DNA from: Bidens hawaiensis
Taxonomy: Eukaryota; Streptophyta; Magnoliopsida; Asterales; Asteraceae
Length of the DNA: 64,000 nucleotides
Direction: 5' to 3'
Assembly (NCBI GenBank): GCA_021521415.1
Contig: JAIQDT010000301.1
Location: forward strand, 310,001 to 374,000
How positions within the stretch are numbered: position 1 is the first letter of the stretch; each line of letters starts with the position of its first letter. The notes below the pieces were generated by a model, which did not search any database, had not been told where the DNA came from, and saw nothing but the letters and a program-made list of their open reading frames with translations. The position numbers and the translations under genes were made by a program. Below are positions 48,267-59,183 of this stretch, piece after piece.

Positions 48267-48590
48267 CTCATCGTAATTAATGCGACCGTCTGACTAACGA
48301 AGGAAAGAGAAAAATCCGGGCCACAGGATGATTGACACGTCAGGGGGGAGATTCGAAAAAGCGCTTACAGGCTGTCAAACAAGCAATTAACACGTCTTGT
48401 CAGCCACCGCCTAGAAAAACCTCTCTCCGCCACGTCACCAGTACTATCCAACTTAAACAAGTTAAAAAACCAAAGGAAGAAATATCACAAAGATATTATC
48501 AACTTGCATTTCCTTACATCAATATTCAAAAAAGTAATTACAAAATACGGAAAGAGATTACAAGGTCAAATCTTAACACCTACACCTATT

Positions 48591-51459
48591 CTATGGGTTT
48601 GGGGATGTCGTGTCTTCCGGAGCATTATGGCCCACATCTTCCGCCTTGTCGGAGTCAGACTTATCGTCCTCAGACTCGTCATCATTAGACTCATCATCAA
48701 TATAGACCCGTAACTGCTTCACACCGTCTTCGGATAAGGCAAATTCCGGAAGCATATGTTGCAGCGGAAAGATCAGATTATCATATTCTTGGTCACGTAT
48801 GCCGAGTTCTTGCTCCGCGTCAAGTCCGTGAGGGGATGACTCTCAATAGGTTGTCCGGACTGGGCGAATGCCAACCCTTCGTTGAAACCCTTCACCCGGC
48901 CAATCCCTTCGGAAGCAGTAGTCAAGTTCACGAAACAATCAGTAAGTTCCGTGCTCTTCTTGACATGACGGATGACCTATGAATAAAATTGTGTCAACAT
49001 CATGGAATTAATGACACAAAAATAAAAGAGTACACGAAGAAGAACTTACAGAGTCAAGACCACGGTTGAGGAAGTATTGCCTCTCCCGTTCAGTACGTTT
49101 TGCCCTGCCACGAAGTTCTTGCAACTCGGCAGAGCCGCGGTCACTTGCTTCAGTTTGGGATTGCAAGAGGGAGTCATATGAAGATTGCATTTCAACGATA
49201 GTCTTATCTTTCATTTCAGACTGCTCCCCTTGCAATCTTAAAGCTTCCTCGAGCTCTTGGATCCGGGCGTTTTGCTGAGACACTTCTTCCTGTGCCTTTG
49301 CTAGTTCGTCCTTCTTCCTTTGAGTTTCAGCCCGGGAAGCTTCAAGGGTGGCAATAGACCTCTCGTAGGCCTCTTTCCAACTCTTGGCAGCAGCAGCACT
49401 TCGATCTTTTTCCTTTTGGAGTGCAGCTTCAGCGTCGGTTTGTTTCCACCTAGCCGCACTCGCTGCTTTACGATGCCCCTCGGCTTCCGCCTGGGCAACC
49501 TTCAAGGCCTCGGAAGCTGAACCAAGCTTCCCACCCATCGTTCGCCACTCCCGCAGAATTTCCTGACTACAAGCTAAGCTGTTAGTCAAAGAAGTAGCCA
49601 GATCAGTATGAAGGTCCTGGCGGGAGCGAGTTCGCTGATATGCCATTTTAGCGGGTGGCATACATTGCTCAACGAAACTCATACAGGTGTTAGGATTAGA
49701 AACCCGAGACCCGTTGACAATGTCCCAAGACGGGACAAATAAATCATAGTCTCCTCCCAACTAAACGTTCTCGAAGTACTGGGAACTGGAAGTCCAGAGA
49801 AGAACTGGAGTAGAGGAAGACTGTTGAGGTTCACCCTGTGAGGAACCCCCCCCCCCCCTCATGGATAGATGGTCCAAAAAAGAAATCATCTTTCCCGCCC
49901 AGTGCAAAGGGCGAAGAAGTAGGATTGAATTGAGGGCTGGATTGAGAAGGAGGTTCGTCAGCCCTGAAGCCTTCTGCAGTGACTTCAGTGTTACCTTGCT
50001 GAAAACCAGTGGTATCCCCACCTTGAAAAAGATAATCCAATGACCCGGTGGTCATTGGCTGAACGTTAGCCCACTCCACAGTCGTTTCAACAGGAGGGGT
50101 AACAGGCTTGTCCGCCTCCTTCTCCGGAGGTGGCGACGGTTGCTTCTCAACATTTGGTGTCGGCATTGACAGCTTACCAAATGTGTGCCCTTTAACAATG
50201 GACGGATCTGCAAGAGTTAGCAAGTAAAAACTTACCTTTCACTGTCTCCAAACGATCTGCATGATTGGGTGGAAGTGGTTGCCTCGGACGATGCGTCCGG
50301 CGTTTCTTGGTTTTTGGTTCCTTCCCGGCATCCGCAGCGCTAGTCCCCGCGTCACTCGCCTGCGACGCACAGAGAGACCTCTTCCGGCAAAGTTATGCCA
50401 ACAAATGCGAGACAGATGAAACTTCAGAAGCATCATCTGAGCTTTCCCCCTCAAGGAAGGCAGAATCGTCACTTAAAATGACAACCGTCCCGTCGGAGGT
50501 CAGCACATTGAGAGGAGGAGGGTTTAGAATTTACGCATCTGTTTCAAAGATCGCCTCCGAGACAATCGGTTCGGCACGTACTTTGACAGGAAAGAGGAAA
50601 TGTTGAGCAGTCCTCTCAAGGATAGGCGCATCCTTTACGTCACGGATAGCCTTACCCACACAACCCTTGCCATCATCTAAGGCGTTCAACATTGATCCAA
50701 AACCTGAAAAACAACTGCAATCATTAGCAATCAATACTCAAACATGGAAGAATAAAAGAACAGGATATTTAAACTTACGGCCGTCTAGTCCAATAAATAC
50801 AGGCTCCATGAAAGGAGAAGGCCATAAACGGCTCATACCCGCCCATACAAGGGCCTCCTCCGGAAGCGACCGCATAAAAGTTGGTGGAGTAGTAAGCTTG
50901 CGAAACCAGTCACACTTATCATGAGCGGCTGGTGTAATATTATTTAGGGCGTCGTTTAGAGAACAATGAGTCATGGCCTCCGGCACCACATCGTCAGAGA
51001 TCCAGAATTTTTTTTCTTCCAATCCTTGGAAGTCTCTTCGGAAACACTGCCGATAACTCTATCAGGCAAGCTGTGGCAAGTAAACCACCTGTTTCAGTTG
51101 GCCATCTTGTAAAACACAATGAACCGGTCCAGCCGTGGCACGATTTCGTGTGCCATACACACGAATTCGAAATGGCAAATTCGCATGACGGCGCGTGGGT
51201 GAAGTTGAGACAAATGAATCCCAAACGCCTTGACCACACGCTGGAAAAACTTTGTGACAGGAAGGCGAAAGTTGCTACGGTCAAAATAATCGGCGTACAA
51301 GGTCATCTTTCCACGAGGCGGAAAACTGGCAATTGAACCAGCAGATGGGAATTCCGATTCCCACTCTAGTGGGATGCCATAGGTTGTAACCAGCTTTTGA
51401 TAGTCCTCTTGTTCCCAACAAACTTCTAACTCATCAACTTCAGATTGAGCAGTTTCCAT
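48591..51459 (-). pseudogene. Antisense gene B in Tat element, paralogue of gene A
   Basis: Suggested exons: 51459-50779, 50703-50236, 50207-49050, 48976-48591, with an optional in-frame start at 51528. The N-terminal domain reads YGIPLEWESEFPSAGS, FDRSNFRLPVTKFFQRV, AFGIHLSQLHPRAVMRICHF and LVWAGMSRLWPSPFMEPVF, parallel to gene A. Lesions: TGA at 51096-51094, a frameshift in the A-run near 51009-51016, one at the C13 run 49846-49858, a TAG at 49763-49761 and a frameshift in exon 4. The middle is proline- and glutamine-rich, then a coiled coil (KKDELAKAQEEVSQQNARI, RIQELEEALRLQGEQSEM) and an acidic tail. The small intron at 50235-50208 is only 28 nt, so that junction may be a deletion. Confidence 0.7.
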
Positions 51460-51582
51460 GGCAAATACTTGGTAGAATAACAGGCTATCTCCAGAAAAGT
51501 TGAATGATAGATCGAAGAAAGAAAGCAAGTGTGTATTTAGAATTCAAAGGCGATAAAACTTCAAAAAGAAGTTAAATCCCTC

Positions 51583-51590
51583 TATTTATA
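51583..51590 (-). promoter_or_regulatory. TATA box of antisense gene B
   Basis: TATAAATA on the minus strand, about 124 bp upstream of the ATG at 51459 and 55 bp upstream of the alternative ATG at 51528. Its upstream context matches that of gene A. Confidence 0.6.
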
Positions 51591-51892
51591 CCTACCGCAA
51601 TTAATACGATGGGAAACGAAAAGTAGAGAGAGAAAAAATCGTTCAATAACAGATCACCACGTCATGCGGGAAATTCGATAAAGGGGAAAAGTTGTACAGA
51701 CGGGTACAGTAACAGCCGTCACAAACGTCCTGTCACCTGCACACGCGCCTGCGAGTGGTCAACTTGTCCTTTTTCATGATTATCCACAGCAACAAAAGAT
51801 ATTTCTCACCATCTTGCAAAGTTAAAAATACCCAAATCAACGATTAAGTCCAGAGTTCCACCCGCATAAAATACTTCAAACGGAAGAAACAC

Positions 51893-51907
51893 TGGACTGG
51901 GGGGACT
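51893..51907 (+). other. Polypurine tract of the Tat element
   Basis: CTGGACTGGGGGGAC followed by the LTR start TATAGAGG. The G run fits a plus-strand primer site, although the tract is interrupted by pyrimidines. Confidence 0.6.
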
Positions 51908-52712
51908 TATAGAGGTAGGGTACCAAAAGGACCCAAATTCCCATATGAAATACCCGCGGGTCAATCAGAAGCCCCTCACAAGGCACCCACGGGACATATA
52001 AACCATCCGCATAATCATCTGAGGAAGAAACACCCTCGTAGCACATGCGGAAGCATCTCAGCACCCTCAAAAGTCATCCGCAAGAAGGAATATCCTTCCG
52101 CGTAAGTAACTACGAGGTAATGCTCCGGGACAGCTGCCAGTAACCAATTACCTTCTAGAAGAATCGCCAAGATGCTTTCTTGGGCAATACGTGATCCATT
52201 GGCCAATTAGCTAGTGACACGTGACAAGGCCGTTACAACCATGCACATGGCCAATATTACCCCGTTAACCAATAATAGAGCGACACGTGTCCAGGTTGTT
52301 ATACATGCACATGCAACGTATAAGCTAAACCTATCGTATAAGGACACACGTCCAGACGGTTATGCAGGCATCTTCTAAAAGGACAGCTGGCCCAATCACT
52401 TCCCCACACCCTTCGGCTATAAATACCCTCTCAATCATTATGAGGTATTCATTCACCGTCACTGTACTCTCTCAATTTACTTAAGTACTTTATCTCTTCG
52501 TAAGAACGGTACTTATTCTCACGCCGGAGGGTGGTTACGGGAAGACCCCCCTCTTGTCCTTCCCGTAACGAGCTCACGGTGTTCTGTTTTGCAGGATTCA
52601 CGTCACTGGACTTTAGGAATTGTATTCATATCGTGTTGGCAGTAACCGTATCCTACCTTGTGGACTCATTAGATCTAGGACCTATTAGTGGGGAGTAGAT
52701 CCGTGTTTCACA
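51908..52712 (+). repeat. 3' LTR of the Tat-type element
   Basis: TATAGAGGTAGGGTACC...CCGTGTTTCACA, 805 bp, directly followed by the target duplication TCCAC at 52713-52717. Confidence 0.87.
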
Positions 52713-53011
52713 TCCACGGTCCAAGCCACGGTGCAGGCAGAGCTCACGGTACGGTGAGCTCTGCCTTCTTAAGTCCAAAGTGACCGTGTATTCACTTCCA
52801 CCGCTTCCTTTTTTTGTCTCTTTTAGTCCCTCTCGCCTCTCTGGTTCATTCGGTTGCCTCCTTGTACTCCATAATAGCTCCGAAATCTCTTTTTAACATG
52901 CAATTAACCATGCAAACGTAGTTATCTAGTCCCATGAAGTTAACACTTACTACATATGTTTTTATATCATTTAAGCTCAATTACGGGTCATACTCCGATG
53001 CACCCGTCACA

Positions 53012-54241
53012 TTCCCACACTTAGCCGCTGCTTGCCCCCGAGCACCTCCACAACATTTTTTCGTTTTTAACTTATAACCACCAAACATATCAACAATTCC
53101 GGTTTAGTCAAGGTCCCAAATCATACCCTATTCCCTCTTCACTATAGGTTTGCACTAATATACTTGATATTATATTTAAACCATAGAATTCTAATCAAAC
53201 CTAACATGATTTCGGTTTATACCCACACATAACACACCTCCACACATTAACCCTCTTCGTGATGATCATTCACACATTTTTAAATGTAACAAATTCTCCT
53301 AGCATATAACAAAGTCTCCTAGCATACGTTTGTACAATCATCAAATCTCCACCCATATAAATGCTTTGACACAAATGCAAATCAAGATGGCTTAAAACGG
53401 GTTATAACGGGGATAGGTGTAAGGGTATGGATAGGTAATATTAAAAGTAGCTCAAACGATCCGATCTGGCTTATTACAAACAAACTAAGTGAACAATGAA
53501 ATAAACAACTATATACATCACTAACTTATATCTCTATCTCTTTTTTTTTTAATTTTTATTTTTAACATTTCAAAGTAAACATAATGCTTAATACTTCCTA
53601 TTGATGAAAACTAAAACAATTACAAATACAAAGAAACCTACTAAGCCGAATCATCTCGCAATTTAGCATCGGGGTTGATTGAATAAAAAGAATAAGTCAA
53701 ATAATGTTTTCTTAGGGAACCACCCCACCCATCTCAATAACTCCGCTCATATATGTAATGTATGAGGCCCAACCCCCAAAACCCACACTCGCACTCATCC
53801 AGACGAGGCTTGACCAAATTGCCTCTATCACTTTTGCACTCTTGCCAAGCTAAGGTCACGAAATGCATTGATTGCACAAGTTCTATCGGAGGCTATCAAC
53901 TTTCTCACCAATCTTTACTTTCTCAATGCACAAGTGTATATGGACATGTTATGAAGGTTATTATACTGAAAGCATGCTAACCTTGACTAGAATACTACAT
54001 AACCTCATTTTTAAACAAACTAGGCAAACATGTCCTTTAGGAAATTGTGATCACGAAAAGGGACCAAAACCTTACCCCGCCATCTTACCACTTTCTGGTT
54101 TTCTATTAAACTTGTAAAAAAGTTTCTTTTTTTTAATTTTTTTAAATTATTAAAACGAATGAAAATTTCCCCCGTCCCCACACTTGGGATACATTGTCCC
54201 CAATTTATGGTTTTGAGAAAATAAAAACAAACAGGCTACTA
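53012..54241 (-). other. Non-coding 3' region of an Athila-like element
   Basis: After the LTR end at 53011 the sequence reads TTCCCACACTTAGCCGCTG and CTTGCCCCCGAGCAC; near 54173-54204 it has CCCCACACTTGGGATACATT. Read in reverse these are the AAGTGTGGGG and GGGGACAATG phrases common between integrase and 3' LTR in Athila-like elements. There is a T/A-rich tract near 53545-53560. The ORFs at 53762-53980 and 53872-54117 show no domain. Confidence 0.45.
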
Positions 54242-54959
54242 TGAAACATCCTAAATTTATAATATTAAATAAAAGAAAGTTATGCGTAGTTAATGTGTGT
54301 AAATATTTGATTAGGATTAAATATTAGAAAGAGGTATGGACTTGGATAAAAGATGGAACAAAAGGGTGTGATGGGCCTTAGGTCCATGGGCTTAAGAGAG
54401 TATAAATACTCTCTTAAACCTCTCTAAAACCTAGATCCTCATTCCATCTTTCCATAATTGCCTAAACACACTCAAAACACACACACACCCATTGCCACTT
54501 ACGGCCGCAAGGGAGAAAGAAGGAATCCGAGACCAAAATCAAGCTGAACATTGATAGATCTATGATATACAAGCTAGATACAAAATAACCAAGTTAAACC
54601 GTAACCTAAAAACATTCAAAGGTACGTTCTTGATCTTTAAAGTTTACATTTTTATTAATGGTTGGCCTTGAAATGTAAAACTATAGTAGATCAGGTCTAA
54701 ACAAACCATAAAGTTACTAAATTTATGATTGAAATGGACTTAACAAACCTACGGTTAAGGACAACTCGTTTAAAATGAACCATAGATCTAGTTTGAACGT
54801 TTAAAGCCTAAAGGTTCAAACCTTATGCTTTCCCGGGCCGAGTCTTGGCCGAAAATGGTCATGGGAGCGGCTACGGGGTGAGGTAATGCCATAATAAAGT
54901 GTTAGGACTAAAACAAAGTAAGATAAGGAAGATTACAAGCTTAACAATGGCCAAATACG

Positions 54960-55489
54960 TGAATTACGTCCAGCTCGTTCGCATACACCAGCTAAACTCG
55001 ATTATGATGGCTTGGTCGCATACATTGGAGTTCGTTTACGAGGACTCGATTACTTTGGGCCAGACTCGTTTACCATGAAACCCGATTACACTAGCATCGC
55101 ATACAAGCATACTCGCTTACAATCACATGACTGAACACAACTTGATTCAATTAAAATTAGACTAGATTACACTTGTGACTCGATTACAATGAAATTTGCT
55201 AACAATCTGAGTTCGATTACAATTGGGATCGCTTACACCTTGAACTCGGTTACAATAAAAACCCTATTACATCTAAGAGACTCGAATACAACTATGATCG
55301 CTTACATTAAACTCGAATACATGTAACTCGCATACAATAGCTCGAATACGTGTATACTCGCATACATACACTATACTCTAATACAATTATGGTTCGCTTA
55401 CATATATCTGGTCGATCACATCAAGGATTGATCACATTGATATGAAACTCGCTTACACGTGCAGCCCGATTGCAATCCAAGACTCAATC

Positions 55490-55543
<54 letters not shown>

Positions 55544-55600
55544 CGATTACTTTGGGTTACGTTAATAGCTCGAATACAATCCAAGGAGTTTGATTAGTTT
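54960..55600 (+). repeat. Degenerate repeats of ACTCGATTACAA-type words
   Basis: ACTCGATTACA, ACTCGCTTACA, ACTCGAATACA and TCGCATACA recur more than twenty times at variable 15-35 bp spacing, interrupted by the (AT)n tract at 55493-55538. Not coding. Confidence 0.7.
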
Positions 55601-56260
55601 GATTCAGTTGCATGATCGGATACATGCTATATAACCCAATCTAAGGTGATTCACACACCTTATACATGTATTCGAATAAGCTAAGTAACCCGGGCGCTAT
55701 ATAGTCATATGTAAGCATTAAGAGACTTGAATACAAAAGAAAAGAAATGAAAGATTATCTAAGAAAGAAATATAAAAGTAAATAAAAACCCTAAGTTCAA
55801 ATATACTAGGGTTTTAAGAATAAAATCTAAATATAAAGTAACCTAATACAAGGCCAATAGATCAGACCAGACTTAGCCGTTTTCTAGCTAAAATGAAAAT
55901 AGAACCAGTATTGATACGTTTAATTTATATACAGTTAGCAGGGCTCAACTAAAGAAAGGATTAACTATTAACGGAGAAAGAAACAGGATCCAAGTGAGTT
56001 TCTAGCCCAATTCCTTGTTATGTTTTCGGGGCTGTTGAATACTCGATGTGAATTGTTAATACATTTATCCCAAATGATAAGTGTATGCCATATGTGATAT
56101 ATGTGAAAGGTATGAACGATTTCTTGTCGATACGTTACGATCTTCGGATATTGCACGTACTGTCAAGTTATATTTATGAATATGAATGCTATGTATAATG
56201 TATGAATGATATGTATGTATGTATGTTATAAATGATTGTAAGAGACGGCTAGGTACAGAA

Positions 56261-56466
56261 GAAAGGGACTGAGCCCTAATAATACTCAAGGTAGAAAGGG
56301 ACCGGATCCTAATAATATCCGAGGCAGAAAAGGGACCGAGCCCTTATAAATCTCGAGGTAAAAAGGGACTGAGCCCTAACAATACTCAAGGTAGAAAGGG
56401 ACCGGACCCTAATAATATCCGAGGCAGAAAAGGGACCAGACCCTAATAATATCCGAGGCAGAATAG
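56261..56466 (+). repeat. Six tandem copies of a 33-34 bp unit
   Basis: Unit starts GAAAGGGACTGAGCCCTAAT and closes ACTCAAGGTA or ATCCGAGGCA. Starts lie at 56261, 56294, 56327, 56360, 56394 and 56427, so the period is 33-34 bp. The two closing variants alternate in part. It sits in the downstream part of the LTR. Confidence 0.85.
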
Positions 56467-56880
56467 AATAATGTAAAGTAGATTTTAAAATAAAGTATGA
56501 AGGTAAGTATGTATGTTATGAACGAAGTATGTATGAAAGTACGTAGTTATGAATGTATTGTATTTTGTATGATTAACTAGAACTCACTTAACGTAGCTGA
56601 CTTTTAGTATGCACGCAGGTGAGTAGGATGAAGCAACTCGCTTGAGGGGAACACGTGGCACATGAATAAGAGACTGGCATCTAAAGACTCAAGACATTTT
56701 ATAATTAATGTTTTTGATTTGAAAGACAACATGTTCGATAAGACAATGTTATGGATTATTATGTAATATTTATGAAAGTTTTTTATATTCCGCGTAATGT
56801 TTAACTCTGATATTTAGAACTATGTTTATGAGTAAATCCAACGTCCAAATGTAGGGCACCGGTAACGGGGTCTTACAAGT

Positions 56881-56892
56881 TGGTATCAGAGC
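56881..56892 (+). other. Primer binding site of the decayed gypsy
   Basis: TGGTATCAGAGC, three bases after the LTR end, complementary to initiator methionine tRNA. Confidence 0.9.
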
Positions 56893-57247
56893 AAAGTTCG
56901 AGAGATTTAAGCATCCTACATGCTTAGACTCGAACAGAGAATGGGATTTAAGTAAAAAAATAAAGAAGATGCCAGTTCAAGAATGCCATGTGTCACTCAA
57001 GCAAGCTCAATAAAGGTAAGAGTATAATTGAATAATGTATGTGAATACTAGAGATAGGATTTGATTGATTAATTTTTTGAAAGTAGAACATAGAACAAAT
57101 GGACTAATAAAGGGAAGTGTATAGGACACGGAAAGTAACATGATCAACTAATCACAGCTGGCCACTTTTATTACCTTTTAGCCTTACTATCCTTGTACTA
57201 AATAGTTCCTTGAGTGATGACGTTTGTGTTTTCACTTTTATAATACG

Positions 57248-58500
57248 ATGGCTGGAGCAAGAGAGATTGTTGGCACTGGAGGTCGAGCCAGGCCACGCAC
57301 TGTCCGACCACCTTATGTAGAGACAATTTCCAACACAGGAGATGAAGGAAGCGCAGCTGGACGAAACCTAAGAAACAAGAAGGGGTTCAACTGGATCCCG
57401 CAATTCAAGCAGCTATTGTTCAAGCTGTAGCAACTGTTATGAAGAACTTGACTCCTGAAGGGTCTGCTAGAAGCCGTGAAAGAACTGCTGAAGGAGCGGG
57501 TGGAGATGGCAAGAAGGATGTTGATAGAGAGGGGGATGCCTCGAATATGGTTAAGTCTATGAAAGTCGATGATAGCAGAAGGGGCCGAGGTGGGTGCAAC
57601 TACAAGTCATTTAAGGGTTGTGATCCACCGAAGCTGACTGGTTTGGGAGACGCAATCGCTACTCTCCAATGGATAACCACTATGGACAAGGTTATTCACA
57701 TTAGCGAATGCCGTCCGGACCAAGCTGTCGGTTATGCCACCCAATCGTTTGGTGATGAGGCAATGTATTGGTGGGAATCGATTGAACAAAGGAAGAGTCA
57801 GGAAGAGATTAAGGCAATGAAGTGGAAGGATCTGAAAGAGCTAGTGATGAAGAGGTTCCGTGCTGACGCAGAAGTTGAGAGGGCAGAGATGAAATTCCTG
57901 AACTTGAAAGTAGGAAAGATGACACATCGTGAGTATACCACAGAATTGAACGAATGTCTAGGTTGGTACCCGATATAGTTAACACTGAGGCTAAAAGAAT
58001 CAAGTGCTATGTGAGAGGATTGCCACATAATGTTCACATACTGGTCAGGGCGAATAAACCTGGTACTTTTGACTCTGTTGTTGAACTCGCAGAGATGGTT
58101 TATGAGGACTTGGTTGTGGATGATGTTGTGGTGAAGAAGAGAATAAAGATAAGAAGTGGTTCGCCCCTGTTAAACGTACCAGTACTCAGTTGTGGACCCT
58201 AGAGACAAGAAGTTGAGGGTATGGGAGAAAAGGTCGTGCAAGGCTTGTGGCAAGGCACACGGTGGTGAGTGCAGATGGAGTAAGGGTTTAGATGTTTCTT
58301 ATAAGTGTGGGAAGAGTCATACTGGTGAGTGTAAGTTCGGTACGGATGATTGTTATAAGTGCGGGAAGGTGGGACATTACGCTCCAGATTGTACTGCAAA
58401 GTCTGCATGTTATAAATGCGGTAAGACGTGTCACTTTGACAGGGAATGCACTGAGGGTGAGGCTGGAGGAAGTGGAAAGAAGGATGCTAAACCATCAAGG
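57248..58500 (+). pseudogene. gag: gypsy gag with several zinc knuckles, multiple frameshifts
   Basis: The start is the ATG at 57248 (MAGAREIVGTG). The frame shifts after 57420; the capsid core is in the 57439-57978 frame (SFKGCDPPKLTGLGDAIATL, QSFGDEAMYWWESI, LNLKVGKMTHREYTTELNE). It shifts again to the 57954-58202 frame (RIKCYVRGLPHNVHILV) and again to the 58192 frame. There four cysteine motifs follow: CKACGKAHGGEC, a damaged SYKCGKSHTGEC, CYKCGKVGHYAPDC and CYKCGKTCHFDREC. Several knuckles rather than one is typical of this gypsy group. At least three frameshifts separate start and knuckles. Confidence 0.85.
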
Positions 58501-59183
58501 CCAAAGACCAGAGCCTACATGCTGACTCAAGAACAAGCCACACAGATTCCTGATGTTGTCACAGGTACGTTTCTAGTAAACGGTGTTTCCGCTTCTGTAT
58601 TATTGGATTCAGGTGTGAATAAAACTTTCGTAGCCACGCCCAATGTTGCCGAGTTTCTGAAACTTTTATAGTAGAAACCGCTAGTGATACTTCGGCTAAA
58701 ATAATGAAAGTGGTTAAGGACTGTAAGATAGAGTTAGAGGGACATAAGTTCCATGTTACGTTGTATGTTATGACCTTAAGAGGGTTCAATGTGGTTTTGA
58801 GGATGGACTGGTTGTCTGAATATGAGGCTCAGATTGTGTGTAAGATTAGGATAATAAGGTTAAAGTCCTTGGATGGTAATGTGGTGACATTTTATGGTGA
58901 TAAGGAAAGTTCTAGGCTAAATGTCATTTCGATTATAAAAGCCGAGGGTTTGTTAAGGCGAGGGTGTGGTTCCTACCTGGCGTATGTTGTCAATGCTACG
59001 GCCAAGACAAAAGAAATGAAAGATGTTCCTATCGTTCGCGACTACCCAGAAGTATTCCCTGAGGATCTTCCGGGGTTGCTACCGGAGCGAGAGATAACCT
59101 GTCGCGAAAGTGCCTTACTGTCTAGCTCCGTCCGAAGAGTTGATGTCACAACTGTAGGAACTCCTCAACACGAGTTTTATTAG
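58501..59183 (+). pseudogene. gypsy protease and linker
   Basis: The active site appears as SASVLLDSGVNKTFV near 58590-58634, with Val where Ala usually follows DSG. A stop at about 58670 is followed by a frame from 58704 holding the late protease motif TLRGFNVVLRMDWLSEYEAQ and the linker VPIVRDYPEVFPEDLPGLLP. That frame ends at 59183 before RT. Confidence 0.8.

Larger units (their letters stand above)
38841..52712 (+). mobile_element. Tat-type Ty3/gypsy element with two antisense genes
   Basis: A 13.9-kb element bounded by TCCAC (38836-38840 and 52713-52717), with LTRs of about 806 and 805 bp differing at about 11 sites. The sense strand has gag, protease, RT, RNase H, a second RNase H of the kind reported for the Tat lineage, and integrase, ending at 45310. 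The next 6.6 kb holds two antisense multi-exon genes, then a polypurine tract and the 3' LTR. Extra antisense ORFs in this position are known from Tat-lineage elements. The sense genes carry several stops and frameshifts, so the copy is defective despite its youth. Confidence 0.93.
38020..53011 (-). repeat. Athila-like LTR, minus strand (copy B), split by the Tat element
   Basis: The left part (about 38020-38840) contains GTAAGTGGGTGTCGAACAC, an LTR 3'-end phrase read in reverse. The sequence resumes after the Tat insertion at 52713, with matching CCACGG words on both sides of the breakpoint. It ends at 53011 with CCCGTCACA followed by TTCCCACACTTAG, which in reverse is a polypurine-like tract AAGTGTGGGAA abutting an LTR start TGTGACGGG. 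No coding sequence belongs to this LTR; the left edge is approximate. Confidence 0.55.
54242..56877 (+). repeat. 5' LTR of the decayed gypsy
   Basis: The right edge is firm: GGGGTCTTACA at 56877, then AG and the primer site. The left edge TGAAACATCC at 54242 is the best candidate but has no partner LTR to confirm it. The LTR includes two blocks of tandem repeats and an (AT)n tract at 55493-55538. Confidence 0.65.

Noticed and set aside
45592..51459. Antisense coding regions as host genes captured by chance
   Set aside because: They lie inside the LTR pair in the place where Tat elements carry antisense ORFs, occur twice with shared structure, and resemble proteins annotated as gypsy-type transposase; an element-borne gene is the simpler reading.
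53762..54117. Overlapping plus-strand ORFs
   Set aside because: They lie in the non-coding 3' region of an Athila-like element, with no domain and no similarity between the frames.
56261..56466. CRISPR-like array of six 33-34 bp units
   Set aside because: Units are contiguous with no unique spacers, inside a plant LTR.
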